From Aplectana chamaeleonis (Eukaryota; Nematoda; Chromadorea; Rhabditida; Cosmocercidae), in NCBI GenBank assembly GCA_029168955.1, contig JAPDOI010000212.1:124001-188000 (forward strand): a stretch of 64,000 nt of DNA, given 5' to 3'. The translations under genes and the position numbers were made by a program. Of the stretch, positions 10,399 through 20,534 are shown piece by piece; the first letter of the stretch is position 1; the number at the start of each line of letters is the position of its first letter. The notes below the pieces were generated by a model that had not been told where the DNA came from, searched no databases, and saw only the letters and a list, made by a program, of their open reading frames with translations.

Positions 10399-11444
10399 CA
10401 AGAGAACTACTATAAGTCATACGAAGTATTCCAAATGAAATGTAGGGTTTACTGTAGGTTACGGTAGGTAACATGCCATTCAGGGGCGGCATGCATGAAC
10501 GCAGCGAACGGTGTCAGGAGCCGCTCCGCGTGCCATGCGCGCAGCGTCGAGCAACGGGGCGGCCCCGAATTTCGTGGCGTGTATTGATGTGCCTGATTTT
10601 CGGGGCCGCCCTGTTGCTCGACGCTGCGCGCATGGGCACGCGGAGCGGCTCCTGACACCGTTCGCTGCGTTCATGCATGCCGCCCCAGGAGGCAAAGCCC
10701 ATCTTAGTAATTCGAAAATTGACAAGTGGACATAGAATTCTAATTCAGCACCCCAAATAACCCCCACATAGAAACATTGAGACAAATCTGGGACTTTGAC
10801 CAAACTATCGTATACCCACCGTAAGTTACCGTAAGCGGTAAAAAATCTATGAACTGTCATCAGATTCGTGTTGAGCACTCCAAATAACCCCCCAGAAGAA
10901 CGATTTGACCCACATTTGTCGTCACATTCAAGAAAGCGTCAAAAGTCGATTTTGCCGTCAAATTCTTCTGTCGGAGGGAAGCTTTGCACAAATTTGATTG
11001 AAAACTTTGGAACAACGACAAATAAACCTCTGATTCGGAATCAGCACCCCAAATAACCCCCTAAGGCAAAATTTCAGTCAAATCTGGAATATTTTTCTAC
11101 GTTTTCTGCACCCCGTAATTGATATAATTGAACTCTGAACCGAAAATCTGTACAAGTACAAAACTCTGCTCACAGTTCGGAAGATGTGCTTTCACCCAAA
11201 CTTTGCCTAGGGGAATCGCTTCTGGTCCTGAACACGATTATGAGGGCCGCGTCCGGATTGTCGAAAAAATTAAGGCGCTTTTTAGAGGGTACAATATGTA
11301 TGACAAAAATTAGAGAAAAAACGTTCATAAGTTTTTCAAGAGTGACTCTAGGCAGCTGTGAAGGGCATATTCGAACTCTACGTCTAAAAAATATTTCAGA
11401 AAGGTACATTTCGATCGGAATGGCCAGGTTGGCTAATTCCTTTG
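10399..11444 (+). mobile_element. Family L long-TIR element, copy 3 (diverged, internally deleted)
   Basis: Starts CAAGAGAACTACTATAAGTC and ends with a degenerate ATTCCTTTG; TGA flanks both ends (10396-10398 and 11445-11447), a third independent 3-bp TNA duplication for this family. Compared with 52599-53683 about 220 bases are missing after 10442, and a GGCGGCATGC foldback is inserted at 10483-10686. The internal direct repeats (cores at 10744, 10869, 11039) are retained. No coding capacity. Confidence 0.8.
10483..10686. mobile_element. GGCGGCATGC foldback element, copy 2, nested in family L copy 3
   Basis: A 204-base palindrome with long, nearly perfect arms; outer ends GGGGCGGCATGCATGAACGC and the exact complement, GC-rich interior. 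Family L copies 2 and 4 lack it at the same place (CATT/AGGATGC and CACTTAGGAGGC), so the insertion is directly visible. The exact target duplication is ambiguous (possibly CAGG). Open frames on both strands are mirror images from the palindrome. Confidence 0.85.
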
Positions 11445-11447
11445 TGA

Positions 11448-11694
11448 GTCAATTTTCTAGTTAAAGACGTGAGAGATATTGTTTCCTATATATCACGTCA
11501 GCCACCTACAATATCGTTGTTTCAAAAACGATTTCTCGAAATGAGATTATGCATGCAGTTCCATTTGCAGTCATGCATAACAGTGCTTTCTTGCACGTTG
11601 ACTCCCCCACAAACTTGGGGCTCGTGAGTAATCAGTCAAGGTGTGCAAAGTAATAGCAGTAATGGCCGTTCGCTCGGTACTCGTTTAGGGCACA
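11448..11694. other. Short spacer, nothing recognised
   Basis: No gene or repeat is supported between family L copy 3 and the next foldback. Confidence 0.35.
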
Positions 11695-12000
11695 TGTATT
11701 GTTTCCGTTTCCAATTTAGTCTGACGCATGGACCAGGCGGATGGCCGTGAGGTTTTGGCGGCCTCACTGGCCAATGGAGTTTCGATTCGCACGCGGTGAT
11801 CTACCGTCGCAGCCTCGTCCATTCATCGGAATAAACTTATAAGAGTTCGCGTAATAATTCTTGTCTGATGAATGGATGCGGCTGCGACGGTAGATCACCG
11901 CGCGCGAATCGCAACCCCATTCTCCAGTGAGACCGTCAGCTCCGCACGGCCAGCCGCCTGGTGTATGCGTCCGAATAATTCAAAAACGGAAACCATATAC
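11695..12000. mobile_element. Foldback element F, copy 1
   Basis: Inverted arms 11695-11829 and about 11863-12000 share blocks such as GATCTACCGTCGCAGCC and GACGCATG.ACCAGGCGG, separated by about 33 bases. A related copy is at 30755-31050. The arms contain no protein signature. Confidence 0.75.
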
Positions 12001-12473
12001 GTGAACTCTATGTCAACCCACAAGAATGAAGAAGTCCGGATGTTGCGTTTCTGAGGTGGAGATGTTGCAGAGCCGACCACCAGCTGCTGCTCACCACCAT
12101 TTCATTTCGTTTATTCATTCCAGTCGAGAAGAACATGCACGTTTTACGATCAGCTAGAAGAAACGAAACGACTGGCTATATTGGAATATGCACAGTTATG
12201 AGTATAACTACTAAAATAGATCACGAGACGAACCACGATGTTACAGTTGTCGTGCTTTGCAAGCTGTTTGGAAGCTTCAGATCAGAAGAAGATATTCGCC
12301 CAGGTAATGAGAGTTACACACGATCTCAGGGTAACACTGTTCCAATCAAAAAGTAAAAGTTGCATTCTCAGGACAAGCAAGTTTCATTGCTGGCCGAGAT
12401 TTATGTGAGAGCAAATTTGGGACTCTCTTCCTTATATACCTTTGTATTTAGGTGATTGTGTTCTTCAGCATAG
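12001..12473. other. Unassigned sequence with one GT-bounded frame
   Basis: A plus-strand frame from the ATG at 12135 runs past 12300 and is followed by CAG|GTAATG at about 12299-12307, which could be a splice donor. The peptide resembles nothing I recognise, so I do not call a gene. Confidence 0.25.
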
Positions 12474-12750
12474 AATTATTTATTTATTTATTGAACGATA
12501 TCACATTTTCTGACGTGTCGTTGCATGCTTAAACTCCGTGTTAGGCGGCCGACTGCTGTTGCTTTTAAGCTTAACACAAACATATCTCGCCATCTTGTCG
12601 TTGGTCGGCCTGCACACCTCATACTTTCCTTTGGCCTCCACCGGACGATTTTCGGTTGCAAATTCGAAACGGCCGACGATGTCCACATCAAGGAAAATGG
12701 AATGGACTGGTGATAGCACGAAATCGATGGAATATCTTGTCTGCATGAGT
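12474..12750 (-). repeat. Probable 3' tail of a non-LTR element
   Basis: On the minus strand the region ends in a TAAATAAATAAATA tail (12475-12494), as do the RT copies at 49116-50417 and 51930-52474. An 81-codon minus-strand frame (12501-12746) stops just before the tail, but I cannot match it to an RT C-terminus. It may be a 5'-truncated retroposed sequence; confidence is low. Confidence 0.35.
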
Positions 12751-14635
12751 GGTGATATCTACAACCATTTTAGAAAAGCTTCTCCGAAGGCGGTTATCCA
12801 ACAGGCAGTCTTTTTTAAGAGTTCAAACCGGCAAGGGTCGCAGGCTCGAGAAGCTCGACACAGGAAACTAGATCAGAGACGGTACAAAATAGAGTATATC
12901 GAACGAATAATATCGATTTTCCAATTAACTCGTATATTTTCTCAGAGACGAGATGGTTTTAACTGCCCTTAGTATCAAACATTACGTGAGGGGCAAGGTT
13001 TCCATGATTGATGAAAAACTAAATTTCTGTCCAATCACAGAATTGCTATAACCATTTATTCGATTATTCGAATATTCGAATAAAAACTCAATTAATTGGC
13101 TTTGGCATGTTAATTAATGGACGAAACCCCACTTTTTTTTCAAATATGGGAACCTTTCACTTACCCTAATGTGTGATAACAAGTGCTGTTGAAACCATTC
13201 CGATCATGAAGAGAAAACTAGATTTATTCGAAAAAATCGATATTATTCGTTTGATATACTCTAGTACAAAAGTGGAAAGTTTGCTCCAGCATGGTGGACG
13301 AGTCGTCACGTCTTCGACATCGGGTAAAACCGAAAATGTCAAAAAGTACCTTTAGTGTGGTGTCTTGCAGTCCAGCTAGTGCCTTCGAATCAGCACAGAG
13401 AATGCGGCAGTAGGTCGTTCCTGTTCGAATGTTGAGCATGGTGGACGGAGGGAGCGACACCAGGTTGTTCAGGCGACTGGTGCGGATGGTAGGGGGGGAG
13501 GTAGTGAAGAGAGGCTTGAGGAAGCCGACCGCTCGGGGTAGAAACAGTGACAGTATAATTGCTACCCTACCAGGTGGGATCCTTGTTGATAAATCAATCC
13601 TCCCGCCACCATTGATATCTGGGCTTGTTTCATCAACAAAATCTGTAGTAATATAGTGATCACACCATGTAGTCGACCGAGCTGACCACCAGCTTAATCA
13701 ATTCATTAGACGTAAATATGACGTAAATAGTAGAAGAATTTTATTGCGAAAATCAATCACAACAATAACAACAACCTCCTTACAATCATTTAAACAGGGT
13801 CTCCTAGAACACTCTACACAGAAAAAATCTGAGAAAATGTGAGATAGCATACGTAGTGCAGAGAGTGCAGAGAGAAAACATGCAAAAAAAATTGAGAACG
13901 TCGATTGTTTGCGATTTTGTGGCAAAAACTACGAGTTCTAGATTTTAGGGGAGTGAAGTGTGAAGGTAGACCTTTCACTATGAACCCGAATTTGATAGGA
14001 GCCGCTCATTTCTTAGGGATGTCAAAGCCCCTTCTTTATAAGTAAGAACTCCGCAATACTCGTCTTGTTCCACATGAAATCAAGGGGTCGAACCCTGAGT
14101 GAAGGTTCATAGGTCAAGATATCTGCCATTTGCTAGCAATAAAACGCAAATGGGGTGTGCTTGACGTTTAAAAGTCGGGTTGAGGCTAGTCGCACCTCAA
14201 CAATGGAGGGACAAGGAGTAGCTGAGCAACTTCGCAGTGCCCATTATACCCCATCACGAGGAACGACCCGCTCCGCTACTTGGGTGACCAAGAACGTTAG
14301 CAGGATAAAAAAAAACTGCATCAAAAGTGCTATTGAAACGCAAAGAACAAATAGGGAATTCAATTCAAAGCCCGCTCATGTTCCATGAAAATGCTTCAAC
14401 TCCGGCATCGACTCAAAACGATGTGGACGAAGAATCAGTCGAGATCACATTTATGAGAACCGTGACGTGAGAGTGAGTATGTGAGTACATCGCATTTTTC
14501 TGACCCCCTAATTTTCGTGTACAACTGAGCTACCTTGTAATATGTCGCGATAATATACCATGCTACGAAAAGACACTTCAAAATTATTGCGAAAATATCC
14601 GGAAACATCAAAATTCAATCTTCAAGTGGCATCGC
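12751..14635. other. No supported gene; minor repeats
   Basis: AT-rich sequence with a TTCGAATATTCGAATA palindrome near 13066 and scattered short frames. A plus-strand frame at 13206-13355 begins KRKLDLFEKIDIIRLI, faintly like the N-terminus of pogo/jerky-type transposases, but it is too short to call. At about 14497-14550 a fragment resembles the tail of the SINE at 15744-15920. Confidence 0.3.
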
Positions 14636-14639
14636 TTAA

Positions 14640-14885
14640 AGGCAGTGTTCACGATAAAAAATGTTTTTCCGCTTTTCGCTAGGAACGGTAGTGGAGGGGC
14701 ACACTGTAACGTTGACGTCGAAAGAACGCATGAAAACGAGCCAGGAAGAACCTCAAAGGAGCCCGAAGTTGCCACTTTGAGCGCAAACCAAACCCGAAAA
14801 GCGCAAGGCCCGCCCTCCTACGTGAACAAATTAAAGCCCGCGATCGTGAGATGGGCGATGGTTTCCGATCAATAGCTCCGTTGTG
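14640..14885 (+). mobile_element. TTAA MITE family C, 5' fragment
   Basis: TTAA at 14636-14639 is followed by AGGCAGTGTTCACGATAAAA. The sequence then matches 35990-36190 (GGGGCACACTGTAACGTTGA block) and stops near 14885. The right half and right TTAA are missing. Confidence 0.65.
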
Positions 14886-15329
14886 TAAGATACAAATATC
14901 GGAAAACTAGACGTCCGAAATGGTTTAGCTCCTTGACCTTCTTAGACTGAATATTTCTTTTGGCTTTTCAATTGTCAAGAATTCTTCAGAAGCAAGAAGC
15001 TCCCAATACACACGTTCGAACTCGAGGATCTTTCGAAGTAAAGAATATGGCATTTTGAATTTCCCCGGCCTGTCGGAGCCTATTGTGACGCTTCTGCTTC
15101 TCGAGCTAGATGAACGACAAGGATAATGTCTTTTCAGACCACGGAGCAGTTTTCAAGAGGCTATGGTGTTCTAAATACGCAGCATTGAGATCACAAGCCT
15201 CACCAACTATCTCTACTTGGTCCAAGAATTGGATAAAGAAGAAAAAACTAAATGTGGTTTTGTGGGCGGACGCTGTTTTTGAATGGATTTCATGCCGATT
15301 AGTGCTTGCCAGATCGTTTACGGGTGAAG
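14886..15329. other. No recognised feature
   Basis: A plus-strand frame of 76 codons (15110-15340) is open but matches no family I recognise. Nothing else is visible. Confidence 0.3.
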
Positions 15330-15543
15330 GACTATCCTAGACGGGGGGGGGGGGGGGGAGGCACTCAAAGTTCAAGTCAGAAATGAAATGAACCACCGAT
15401 CTATAACGCATGTATCAGTCGAAGTATTTCTGTAGAATGTCATCAACAACAATGATTGTTAGCAGCATCAAGAATCTTTTATCAGGTTTTCCATTCATTT
15501 ATATGAGAAAATCTTGCCCGCCCCCCCCCCGTCTAGGATAGTC
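15330..15543. mobile_element. Small inverted-repeat element with poly-G/poly-C arms
   Basis: GACTATCCTAGAC followed by a 16-G run (15343-15358) is mirrored by a C run followed by GTCTAGGATAGTC (to 15543). The interior of about 150 bases is unremarkable. The homopolymer runs lie just inside the ends. Confidence 0.7.
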
Positions 15544-15743
15544 ACAATGGTGATTGATGTTGTGCCTATCGTCCGTGCCATTCAACTAGAAGCAGCGCTC
15601 AGCAGTCGGACGCGAAATCATTCGATCAATAGCCACCCTCCCTTTTCCGAATGTTCCCGCCAAGCTGCGTCGTGGCGTTCTGCTTGAATTGAGATTGTCA
15701 TACAGAGTTTTCATGTCAAGCTAGCTGAGGAATGCAGAGCTGG

Positions 15744-15920
15744 TGTCGGTGGTGTAATGGCAACACCTTTGCCCGGATAGTGATCCGATGCAGGTTCCAG
15801 TCTTGCCTGACCCCTAAGTTTTGTATTCGATTCAGCTACCTTTCGGGTTATTCACTGGTTTCCTCCGTTATCCGGTAGAAATGGCGAGAGGAATCTGATA
15901 AGCATTCCCCTCACATCCCC
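15744..15920 (+). repeat. tRNA-derived SINE-like element
   Basis: The start has a good pol III A-box-like block (GGTGGTGTAATGGCAACACC, from 15749) and, about 40 bases on, a B-box-like GGTTCCAGTCTTG (from 15792), spaced as in a tRNA. The tRNA-like head (about 15744-15811) continues into an unrelated tail, and a tail-like fragment recurs near 14497. No intact cloverleaf acceptor pairing is evident, so it is more likely a SINE than a functional tRNA. Confidence 0.55.
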
Positions 15921-15926
15921 GATTAA

Positions 15927-16476
15927 ATGGCAGTGCTACCGAAGAGAAAGTTTCCCTTTTTGGCTAAAGCATAAGCTTTAGGTCTCTCTAAGAAGAGTAA
16001 GAATGGAAGTATGAGGGGAAACGGCCAGGAAGTGGGTGAACATCTCGTGAACCAGCCAACACATTGGATCACTCCGCTCACGTAATTAAACAATTGTCCT
16101 ACATTCGTTTCACCAGAGAAACAGTTGCCGAATTGTTTACCACTGTTTTCCGAGAAGGATTCTAACATCTAAACATGTGCATTGACCCATCTTCTTTTTC
16201 ACGAGTTTTTGGTACAGGAAGCGAATAACAAAGAAGTTACTTACCTAAGAATTTCAAAGCTCAAAATCATTTGCAAGGTTTGTTTGATATTTTGTCCGCA
16301 GTGCACAAAACACACCAGCGGGCGTAAGTAAATATTTAATAGTTTTTCCAACCACTTTTTTCTCCGGCTCTCCCAAGTTTTATGGATACTTTTCCCTATC
16401 ATCCACTACTTCCTGAACTTGCCTATTCAAAAACAGAAAACTAGAATATGGTTCTCATCGTTCACTGAACACTGCT
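15927..16476 (+). mobile_element. TTAA MITE family B, copy 1
   Basis: TTAA at 15923-15926 and a degenerate right end (GTTCACTGAACACTGCTTTTG) near 16476. The interior aligns with 47363-47915 and with the reverse of 37006-37554 (GTAAGAATGGAAGTA and GAAAACTAGAATA blocks). About 550 bases long with no coding capacity. Confidence 0.65.
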
Positions 16477-17053
16477 TTTGATGGTCTTACAGATTAGAAT
16501 TATTCCGCTTCTTCCCGGTTCCCTGGTAGGGGCTCCAGAACACCTAGTTTGGGTCATTCAAATGGGTAGCCGCACTCAGCGATTCGGCTCGGAATCTAAC
16601 GATCGATAGCATCTTCTCCTTTTCCAGCTTTCAGTTTTTTTCGCTATGCAGCGTCACGGAGTCCTACATTGCGCTGAATCTCACGTAATTTCTCGCAACG
16701 CAGTCAAGAATTTTGGGTAACATGATCTGATATAGCACGTGCTGCAGAAAAAGCTGAAAGCTGACTCCCGCTGCAGCCTTCACAAAGTCCTTTGAAAAAG
16801 GGCTCTATGGAGCATGTTCTGCGTCTCGCTGCTTCGCATTACACCATACCCGTCACTTTTTGTTATGTCACTTGAAACTTTCAAGTACCATATTGCTTTT
16901 GCTTATTATGCCCCTCGTCGGCTTAACGAGATTAGTTGACAGCTTTACTTGACGTGCTCTTGGGGAGAACTGGATTTTCCCCTCAAGTAACTTGGTTTGA
17001 TGTTATAGACAATTTTTGTCACGCACTTCGGAAAAAAATTGAGAAGATGAAGC
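16477..17053. repeat. Weak dispersed repeat, otherwise empty
   Basis: The part at about 16500-16720 (GAATCTAACGATCGATAGC..TTTCCAGC..AGCGTCACGG) resembles 15590-15720 and 32900-33000 (AAGCTGCGTCG block), so a diverged dispersed repeat is likely. No gene is visible. Confidence 0.35.
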
Positions 17054-17093
17054 GAAAGTTCCAAATATAAATAGAAAGTTCCAAATATAAATA
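17054..17093 (+). repeat. Two-copy 20-bp tandem repeat
   Basis: GAAAGTTCCAAATATAAATA is present twice in perfect tandem (17054-17073 and 17074-17093). Confidence 0.9.
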
Positions 17094-17102
17094 ATGTCCA
17101 TG

Positions 17103-17642
17103 TCTACACAAGGTGCTGAGTTGATCGCAAAACGCTTGGCTCCGGGCGAGATTGAACCAGCATATTCCCTTTCCGGGGGAGCGCCTTATCGCACTGCACC
17201 ACCGAAGCCCCAGCGCCGCTCTCACTCAACTGCTCGGTAAATCTTCACCGAAGCAATCATCCTTTCACCCGCATAACGGGATGAAACAGGAATACCGCCA
17301 GAGACTATCTAACAGTCGTAGACCTGTCAAGATGATGCCCTAGTTAAGTCTTACACGATTTTTGGATGTTTTCTGCCGTAACTGCAGTTCAACGTCACAG
17401 TGCACGTTATGGTATGTTTACGCAAGGTGCTTCGGTGAAGATTTACCGAGCAGTTGAGTGAGAGCGGCGCTGGGGCTTCGGTGGTGCAGTGCGATAAGGC
17501 GCTCCCCCGGAAAGGGAATATGCTTGTTCAATCTCGCCCGGAGCCAAGCGTTTTGCGATCAACTCAGCACCTTGTGTAAACATACCATAACGTGCACTGC
17601 GACGTTGAACTGCAGTTACGGCAAAAAACATCCAAAAATCGT
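17103..17642. mobile_element. Compound palindrome carrying a tRNA-like module
   Basis: Two overlapping inverted pairs are present: 17103-17254 pairs with 17428-17580, and 17351-17430 pairs with about 17568-17642 (blocks TTTTTGGATGTTTTCTGCCG and GCCGTAACTGCAGTTCAACG). The arm carries a tRNA-like stretch (plus copy 17475-17545, minus copy in the left arm). The whole looks like a TIR element around a pol III-like module, followed by inverted duplication of part of it. Confidence 0.65.
17475..17545 (+). ncRNA. tRNA-like/SINE-like module
   Basis: GGTGGTGCAGTGCGATAAGG (17479) resembles a tRNA D-arm/A box, and TTGTTCAATCTCGCCC (17524) a T-arm/B box, about 27 bases after it. An inverted copy occurs in 17142-17212. 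Without a consistent acceptor stem I treat it as a tRNA-derived repeat and not as a functional gene. Confidence 0.4.
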
Positions 17643-17688
17643 GTAATGTCCATGTTATTCAATTAGGAACCTGCACTCAGTTTTCTGA

Positions 17689-18160
17689 AGGCACAGTCCA
17701 ACCTAAGAATCGAATTTTTGTTTTCCTGCTTATTTTGGAGAAAATTTCAAGCTGATCACCATGGTGTGTGTATAATCGTCCAGAACTCACTACAAATAGA
17801 GTTATGGCCCGTCAAAACTCCAAATTTGAACGGCGAGAAGTTTGCGCACGGGTTGTCTCGAGTCTTTTTTACTCTTTATTCGCAGTCATCGTTTTGAAAC
17901 AGGTTACAACATGAAGTCAGACCGAAAACAAATGGAGGATCATGAATTCTGAAGAAAATCAATCGCGCTTTCTTTCCCTATTGATATCGGAAGCTTGTCG
18001 GTGGGCGTCACCCATTTTTCTTCCTAGGGGGGCGTGGTAGATTTTTTCCTCGCTTTTTCTCGCTTATTTGTGCGAACTGAGATTTAGGGCTCGGCAGGGT
18101 TGCTATACACGGTGACCGGGCTATAATATCAAAAATTACCCCTGAGCTTGGACTGTGCCT
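17689..18160 (+). mobile_element. TTAA MITE family A, copy 2
   Basis: Left end AGGCACAGTCCAACC after a degraded CTGA, right end CTTGGACTGTGCCT followed by TTAA (18161-18164). The interior matches 37559-38037 (GAGTTATGGC and GGGCTCGGCA-type blocks). No coding capacity. Confidence 0.75.
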
Positions 18161-18348
18161 TTAACGCAAAATCAACCAATCCATATTCTTTCTCCCGCAA
18201 GCCACTTTCCTTCATGAGTAGCTCATTCCTAATTGAATGACATGGACTACAAAGTGTTCTGCTCAGCCTGGAGAGAAGTTCACGCTGATCACAATGGTTC
18301 CTCCAGAATTGCCCGGAACCCATTGCAAACGGTGTCATGGCCCTTTAA

Positions 18349-18834
18349 AGGCCGTGTTCACGATATTATTCGTTTTTCTGCTTTTCCACCTATCTTGAAG
18401 GCGGTCCCATGCTGATTCCAATGATGCTTTTGGAATCGTACATGACCTTCTAGGAACGGAGTTATGGTCTCTCAAAATTTGAGCTAGGGAAGTATGGTGG
18501 ACGAGTTGTCCGAGGCTTGTAACTTCCGTCTTTTGCAGCCAATGTATGAGAGCTGAAATGAGTAAAGAGAGAAGTTGGGAATAAAGGGAAGAACGGGGCT
18601 ATTGATCGGAAACCAGCGCTCATCTCACAATCTCGAGCATTCATTTGTTCACGTCGGTGGGCGTGGAAAGTGCATCTGGGGTGTGACGAGCTGACGGGTG
18701 TCCAACTTTGGGGCCGTAGGGGACCGTTCCGAGCTCATTTTTCTTAGTTTTTTCAACGTTGGGGTTGCGCTAGGCCCCGCAGCTGCCGATCTCCACCAAA
18801 AAATCAGACATGGTTTTTATCGTGGACACTGCCT
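18349..18834 (-). mobile_element. TTAA MITE family C, complete copy (reversed)
   Basis: TTAA at 18345-18348 and 18835-18838 enclose 486 bases. Ends are AGGCCGTGTTCACGATA and the complement of AGGCAGTGTCCACGATAAA. It is the reverse complement of 21322-21807, which has the identical length. Confidence 0.9.
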
Positions 18835-18838
18835 TTAA

Positions 18839-19321
18839 AGATTGTGAGTTCGAACGGCGAGAGTTTTGTGGAAGAGTTGTATAATACATTTTTATTATTT
18901 TCATTCTCACAGGAGCAAACCACATTATGAAGCTAGACCAATAGCAAATGGAAAAAACACTCAGAACCTGAACCCGCACTGTCCGGTCACCCAAGACCGG
19001 GCGACTTTTCAATGGTCGCTCGGAGTCGCTGGTGGCCCACGATGCCCGACTATGCGGCGTGCAGTGCGTACCGATGCTCTGAATAAGGGACCCATTGCAG
19101 CGGGTGGCCGGAACTCGTCGTGCTGGTGACGCGCAGCACTCAAAGGGTTACCTGTGTGGGTAGCAGGGAACGCAGTTTTTCGCACAGTGTAGCGCGGAAC
19201 GAGGATCTGAGTAGATTTTGATCGAAATCCATCGAGCATCGCATTCCTTTTGGGTCCGAAAACAATAGTTTCATTCCGCTTAATCTCTTGATGTTGTTGG
19301 CAACTTTGTGATTGCGAACTG
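18839..19321. repeat. Family A fragment and unassigned sequence
   Basis: About 18850-18965 resembles part of family A (GAACGGCGAGAGTTTTGTGG block, compare 17828). 18990-19320 shows no supported gene; its overlapping frames on both strands look like chance. Confidence 0.4.
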
Positions 19322-19366
19322 CTTTATTCGCGACGTTTCGGGTCGTAGACCCTTCTTTAGGGTGGA
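19322..19366 (-). ncRNA. Hammerhead-like motif of a Penelope-like element end
   Basis: Read on the minus strand the segment gives CTAAAGA, then a perfect GGGTC/GACCC stem with a TAC loop, then GAAACGTC and GCGAATAAA. This is the arrangement of hammerhead motifs reported in Penelope-like elements (core CTGANGA..stem II..GAAA, cleavage after GTC). The core G is A here, which should abolish cleavage, so this is a decayed copy. No RT frame remains nearby. Confidence 0.45.
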
Positions 19367-19754
19367 ACTCCATTTATTGTATATCAGTGGACAGTTCATG
19401 ATGATTGCCACTTCGACTCCTTGAGCGCACCGTTGGCCTTCGTCCTTAGCCCACTTTGTGAGGCTCTATGCTCACCCGTTGATGCATTTGGCTTACTGCA
19501 TTTGCTGCATCACAGCTTGCATAACCATCTGGCAACATGCTCATGTGTTTTGAATGTTGTCGTGCACTGCCCTACCTACGCTCTACCTTTCTGAAGCAGA
19601 AACCATGGTTTCCAGCGCTTTCAGGCCTCCTTTTTCGTTTTTGGAGATCGCCAATGTTAGTACCATGGGAGCTGTTACCGCCGGTGTTGGTTTCGAGATC
19701 GCACATGTGAAGGGGTTTTCGCAAGGTTGGCAGTGGCTGTAGAACAGTCTATTC
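19367..19754. other. No recognised gene
   Basis: If the motif at 19322-19366 marks a Penelope-like end, this stretch would be its upstream part, but no RT or GIY-YIG coding is visible. Nothing else is supported. Confidence 0.3.
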
Positions 19755-19982
19755 TTCACTTCCGCACTGCCGTTCAGTCCGCAAAGTGCGCTTGATTGCG
19801 AAATCGTGCTGCGGCGCGGTTGCGAGTATCCTCAGACAGGGATGTGGGATCACCCGGGCACCAAAGGCCAAAGGCGCCCGGGTGATCCCACATCCTTGTC
19901 TGAGGATGTTCGCAACCGCTCCGCAGCAAGATTTCGCAATCAGGGTGCACTTTGCGCACTGAACGGCAGTGCGGAGGTGAAC
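19755..19982. mobile_element. 228-bp hairpin element
   Basis: Near-perfect arms of about 105 bases meet at GGCACCAAAGGCCAAAGGCGCC (19857-19878). Outer ends are TTCACTTCCGCACTGCCGTT and the complement of TTCACCTCCGCACTGCCGTT. The two open frames inside mirror each other because of the palindrome. Confidence 0.85.
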
Positions 19983-20534
19983 TGTACAATAGCTGCTGCA
20001 GTTGCTTCACAAGACAGGACCTTTCAGTTTCATGTTCTCGAAAGTATTATTCGTTTTGTTCTCATATGATCCTCTTCGTTAGCGGTTCTGAATGGATGTG
20101 CAATATTCCTGCATTGTGGACCTTTTGTTGGACCAGATACAACATCTTCAATCGCTATGCAGGCAGCAACTTTTTAGAATAGCAATGCCTTTCCATTGAC
20201 TTCGAAAAGATTTCGAGTTTTCTACCTCCTCTCCGGACACGAAGGACTTCTTTAGATGGTTTCTACCTTATTTCTCTACTGAGAAGTACTCGTATGGGTC
20301 TCGACGAGTCCGCTGTGACCTTCCTAATAGTGCCAGTATCGTCATCGAATTGCTCAAGATCGGCAACGGGCTAACGAATCTCTCTGGCACTACTGTTGTT
20401 CGGTCAGGAGTTTATCCACCGCTACCTTACAACTCGCCTCAATCTTTGGCCAGCCTGTTTATTCGGTCCTGATCGCCATTTGAGCAGGTCCCTTTAGGAC
20501 AATGACCACGGACTGGAACTGCAGATTTTCCCAC
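19983..20534. other. No recognised feature
   Basis: No supported gene or repeat is visible; the frames are short. Confidence 0.3.

Noticed and set aside
10449..10878. Several overlapping plus and minus frames around 10.45-10.88 kb
   Set aside because: They mirror each other because the sequence is a palindrome, and none resembles a known protein.
12135..12356. Possible host exon followed by CAG|GTAATG
   Set aside because: A single unsupported splice donor, no recognisable protein and no partner exon.
13173..13355. Possible pogo/jerky-like transposase N-terminus (KRKLDLFEKIDIIRLI)
   Set aside because: Only about 16 residues look suggestive and nothing downstream matches.
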